Positions 35,627-37,888 of a stretch of DNA of 37,888 nt are shown piece after piece (positions within the stretch are counted from its first letter, which is position 1; each line of letters starts with the position of its first letter). The stretch comes from Gammaproteobacteria bacterium (GTDB lineage: Bacteria; Pseudomonadota; Gammaproteobacteria; UBA11654). Location: assembly GCA_018672815.1 (NCBI GenBank), contig JABHDX010000154.1, positions 1 to 37,888 of the forward strand. The letters are read 5' to 3'. The notes beneath the pieces were generated by a model. That model did no database searches, was not told where the DNA came from, and saw only the letters and a program-made list of their open reading frames with translations. The position numbers and the translations under genes were made by a program.

Positions 35627-36718
35627 ATGGAAAAAACTCTTCATAAAGAACTGTATATTAAAGATGAATGGTTTCAAAAAGAATCCTCTAAGATTTTTCA
35701 AAACGAATGGTTTTGTGTTGCTAGAAACGAAGATTTCACAGTACCAGGCGATTTCAAACTATTAAATATTGCCGGTGAGAGTATTTTCCTTCTGCTAGGC
35801 GAAGATAAGAAAATTAGATCCTTTTTTAACTTTTGCAAGCACAGAGGGTGTCAGCTATTAGATGAAACTAATGAGAATCAATCAAAAGGTAGCTTTAAAA
35901 AATTTATTCGTTGTCCATATCATTCATGGACCTACAATCTTGACGGTAGCTTAAGAAAAGCACCTCATCTTGATTTGAATGCTAATAACAATAAATATCA
36001 CTTGAATCAAATTATGACTCAATCATGGGGTGGATTTCTATTTATTAAAATGAAAAATAATGAAAGGTCTCTTACTGATCAAGTGAATAATTTTGAAAAT
36101 CGATTTCATCGCTATGGTCTTGAAAATCTAAAAACAGGGAGCACCTATAGTTATATCATCGATGCAAACTGGAAGGTAATTCTTGAGAATTATAATGAAT
36201 GCTATCATTGTGCTGGTGTTCATCCTGAGCTATGTAAAATAGTGCCAGAATTTACAAAAAAAGGTGGTACTGAACTAGATTGGGAGGATGGAATTCCTCA
36301 ACGCGAAGGCACCAATACATTCACTTTTTCAGGCACTACCAATAGACCTCCTATTCCAGGATTGAATGATTTAGAAAAGGAAAGACATTTTGGAGAACTA
36401 ATTTACCCAAATCTTATGATTAGTCTTTCTATGGATCATGCAGCTGTATTTATAGTAAATCCTTTGGAGGCAGAAAAAACATTAATTGAATGCAGAATAC
36501 TATTTCACCCAGATGCTATCAGTATGAATGATTTTAAGCCAAACGATGCTGGAGATTTCTGGGATCTAGTTAATATTCAAGATTGGTCTATTTGCGAAAG
36601 AGTACAAAAAGGTATGAAATCTATGTCATTTGAGCATGGCTTCTATGGACCAATGGAAGATGAAAGTAAAGATATTAGGATCTATATCGCACAGCAGCTG
36701 GGCATCAACTTTGAATAA
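35627..36718 (+). CDS. Rieske ring-hydroxylating oxygenase alpha subunit (GbcA/CntA-like)
   Basis: This 363-residue oxygenase has a Rieske [2Fe-2S] site formed by C70, H72, C96 and H99 (CKHRG and CPYHSW). The 23-residue spacing between H72 and C96 is longer than the usual 15-17. The mononuclear iron site has H194 and H199 in NECYHCAGVHPE. E191 stands where the bridging Asp of classic dioxygenases sits, as in carnitine oxygenase and glycine-betaine monooxygenase types; QDWSICERVQKG gives the likely third ligand region. No beta subunit, ferredoxin or reductase is adjacent. The substrate is unknown; quaternary amines or aromatics are both possible. Confidence 0.92.
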   Translation: MEKTLHKELYIKDEWFQKESSKIFQNEWFCVARNEDFTVPGDFKLLNIAGESIFLLLGEDKKIRSFFNFCKHRGCQLLDETNENQSKGSFKKFIRCPYHSWTYNLDGSLRKAPHLDLNANNNKYHLNQIMTQSWGGFLFIKMKNNERSLTDQVNNFENRFHRYGLENLKTGSTYSYIIDANWKVILENYNECYHCAGVHPELCKIVPEFTKKGGTELDWEDGIPQREGTNTFTFSGTTNRPPIPGLNDLEKERHFGELIYPNLMISLSMDHAAVFIVNPLEAEKTLIECRILFHPDAISMNDFKPNDAGDFWDLVNIQDWSICERVQKGMKSMSFEHGFYGPMEDESKDIRIYIAQQLGINFE

Positions 36719-37888
36719 CAACGAGAAAACAAGCATTGTTAGATGGAAGGTTCTTTTTATCACACTTGTGCTTGGGTACATTGCTTATGTTTTTAGAGGC
36801 AATCTTTCAGTTATTGGCAAATTCTTAATGGATGACACAGGGATCACAGAGATAGAGTTGGGGTGGCTACTCTCATCATTTTTATGGGGTTACACACTCT
36901 TCCAATTTCCAGGAGGTCTGCTATCAGAGAAAATAGGACCTAAATATACACTTATTATTTGCACCCTGGGTTGCACTCTTATTACCATAATTTCTGGTTT
37001 AATTGTAATAGGTGGTTTCTCATTAGCTTTAATGATTCCACTTCTATTCATCTGTCGGTTCCTACTAGGAGTGTTTCAAGGTCCCTTATTTCCTGCTATG
37101 GCAGGAGGAGTGATAGCAAGATGGTTTCCTGCAGGTTCTTGGGCTCTTCCCAATGGACTGAATTCCACAGCACTGGCATTGGGATCAGCATCAACACCAC
37201 CGCTGATTGTTATTTTAGCTCAGTATTTTGGCTGGCAATCAACGTTTTTCTGTATCTCAATATTGGGACTATTAGGTTCTCTATGGTGGTGGAAATATTC
37301 AACTAACTGGCCTAAAGAACATTCTGATATCAACCAGAAAGAATTGGAACTGATAGGTCAAACTGAGTTTAATAATAATGAGATGTCTTGGCCAATGATC
37401 AAGGAAGTACTAACTGATAAGAATGTCTTATACGCTGCATTGGGATATGGCTCAATGAACTATGTTTTCTTTATTTTCTATTCTTGGATTTTCATTTATT
37501 TTGTGAATATCAGAGGTTTCAGTGTCTTAGAAGGTAGTTTTCTTGCGAGTTTACCATTTTTAATGGGGGCTATAGGAGCCACTTTAGGTGGCTACCTATG
37601 CGATAAACTTCAAATGCGTTATGGAGTAAAGTGGGGACATAGAATTCCTATCATTATTGGTTTAGTTCCATCTGCTGGTTTCTTGATCTTTGGATCGATT
37701 ACTGAAAATCCATACCTAGCCGTTCTTTCTTTGTCTTTATGTTATGGCTTTATTGAATTGACAGAAGGACCATTCTGGTCGGCTATAGGTTTTGTTTCAA
37801 AAAAACCTCAAGCAGCGGGTGGTATTCTCAATACAGGTGGAAATTTAGGTGGAGTATTAGCAACCCCACTAATCCCTATAATGGCAGA
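36711..37888 (+). CDS. MFS transporter, anion:cation symporter type (cut by right edge)
   Basis: This gene was read by hand because it runs off the right edge. Translation probably starts at TTG 36711, overlapping the Rieske stop by eight bases; the next in-frame ATG would remove the first helix. The visible 392 codons give about eleven helices. Motifs are VLGYIAYVFRGNLSVIGKF, GWLLSSFLWGYTLFQFPGG, RFLLGVFQGPLFPAMAGG and WFPAGSWALPNG, typical of the ACS family, which carries hexuronates, phthalate-like and other organic anions. It probably imports the substrate of the Rieske/FAD enzymes. Confidence 0.9.
   Translation, partial: MNNNEKTSIVRWKVLFITLVLGYIAYVFRGNLSVIGKFLMDDTGITEIELGWLLSSFLWGYTLFQFPGGLLSEKIGPKYTLIICTLGCTLITIISGLIVIGGFSLALMIPLLFICRFLLGVFQGPLFPAMAGGVIARWFPAGSWALPNGLNSTALALGSASTPPLIVILAQYFGWQSTFFCISILGLLGSLWWWKYSTNWPKEHSDINQKELELIGQTEFNNNEMSWPMIKEVLTDKNVLYAALGYGSMNYVFFIFYSWIFIYFVNIRGFSVLEGSFLASLPFLMGAIGATLGGYLCDKLQMRYGVKWGHRIPIIIGLVPSAGFLIFGSITENPYLAVLSLSLCYGFIELTEGPFWSAIGFVSKKPQAAGGILNTGGNLGGVLATPLIPIMA

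Noticed and set aside
36959..37306. 115-codon + strand reading frame near the right edge.
   Set aside because: It is a shifted frame inside the partial MFS gene that reads through to the window end.

Overview
The window looks like chromosomal DNA of a small-genome, AT-rich (about one third G+C by eye) marine gammaproteobacterium, most like the SAR86 type. The basis is the base composition, very short or overlapping gene junctions, two TonB-dependent receptors (TBDRs), many transporters for small organic compounds, and a fabG-acpP-tmk-holB arrangement that looks like a shortened version of the gammaproteobacterial fatty-acid/tmk/holB cluster. The lineage is an inference. No rRNA, tRNA, CRISPR array, transposase or integrase was seen, and no stretch above 300 bases lacks a gene.

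Layout. 1-1213 (-): 5' part of a TBDR cut by the left edge. 1300-7258: a VOC (glyoxalase-fold) protein facing away from an HMG-CoA-lyase-like gene and a hydantoinase A/B pair, closed by a strong terminator. 7296-9136: an MscS channel, then a two-gene holin/lytic transglycosylase module that looks like a phage lysis cassette without a phage. 9145-12029: an AhpD-like peroxidase-related protein, an SDR and an aldehyde dehydrogenase. 12094-16108: TRAP transporter permeases without a binding protein, a Prx5-type peroxiredoxin, a zinc-free MDR reductase and an unassigned membrane protein. 16164-19051 (-): etfB-etfA followed 4 bases later by a Bcr/CflA-type MFS exporter. 19163-24687: a DUF6491-like lipoprotein, an unassigned protein, a full-length TBDR and an NCS1 nucleobase-type permease. 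24759-29322: a second VOC protein plus a luciferase-like flavoenzyme, facing away from two tandem paralogous MFS carriers. 29346-34317: housekeeping block fabG, acpP, tmk, holB, a ferredoxin-NADP reductase-like protein and fabH. 34438-right edge: a catabolic-looking operon of FAD monooxygenase, Rieske oxygenase and an MFS anion symporter, the last cut by the edge.

How it may work together. Two TBDRs, four MFS proteins, one TRAP pair and one NCS1 permease lie beside oxidoreductases (ALDH, SDRs, LLM, Rieske, FAD monooxygenase, MDR), ETF and acyl-CoA chemistry. This suggests uptake and oxidative breakdown of dissolved organic compounds, with electrons passed to ETF or ferredoxin/NADPH. No substrate can be named from sequence alone. 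The best candidates for undescribed biology are the VOC/HMGL/HyuAB unit, its paralogous VOC/LLM/MFS counterpart, the Rieske/FAD monooxygenase operon with its palindrome-rich leader, and the stand-alone lysis cassette.
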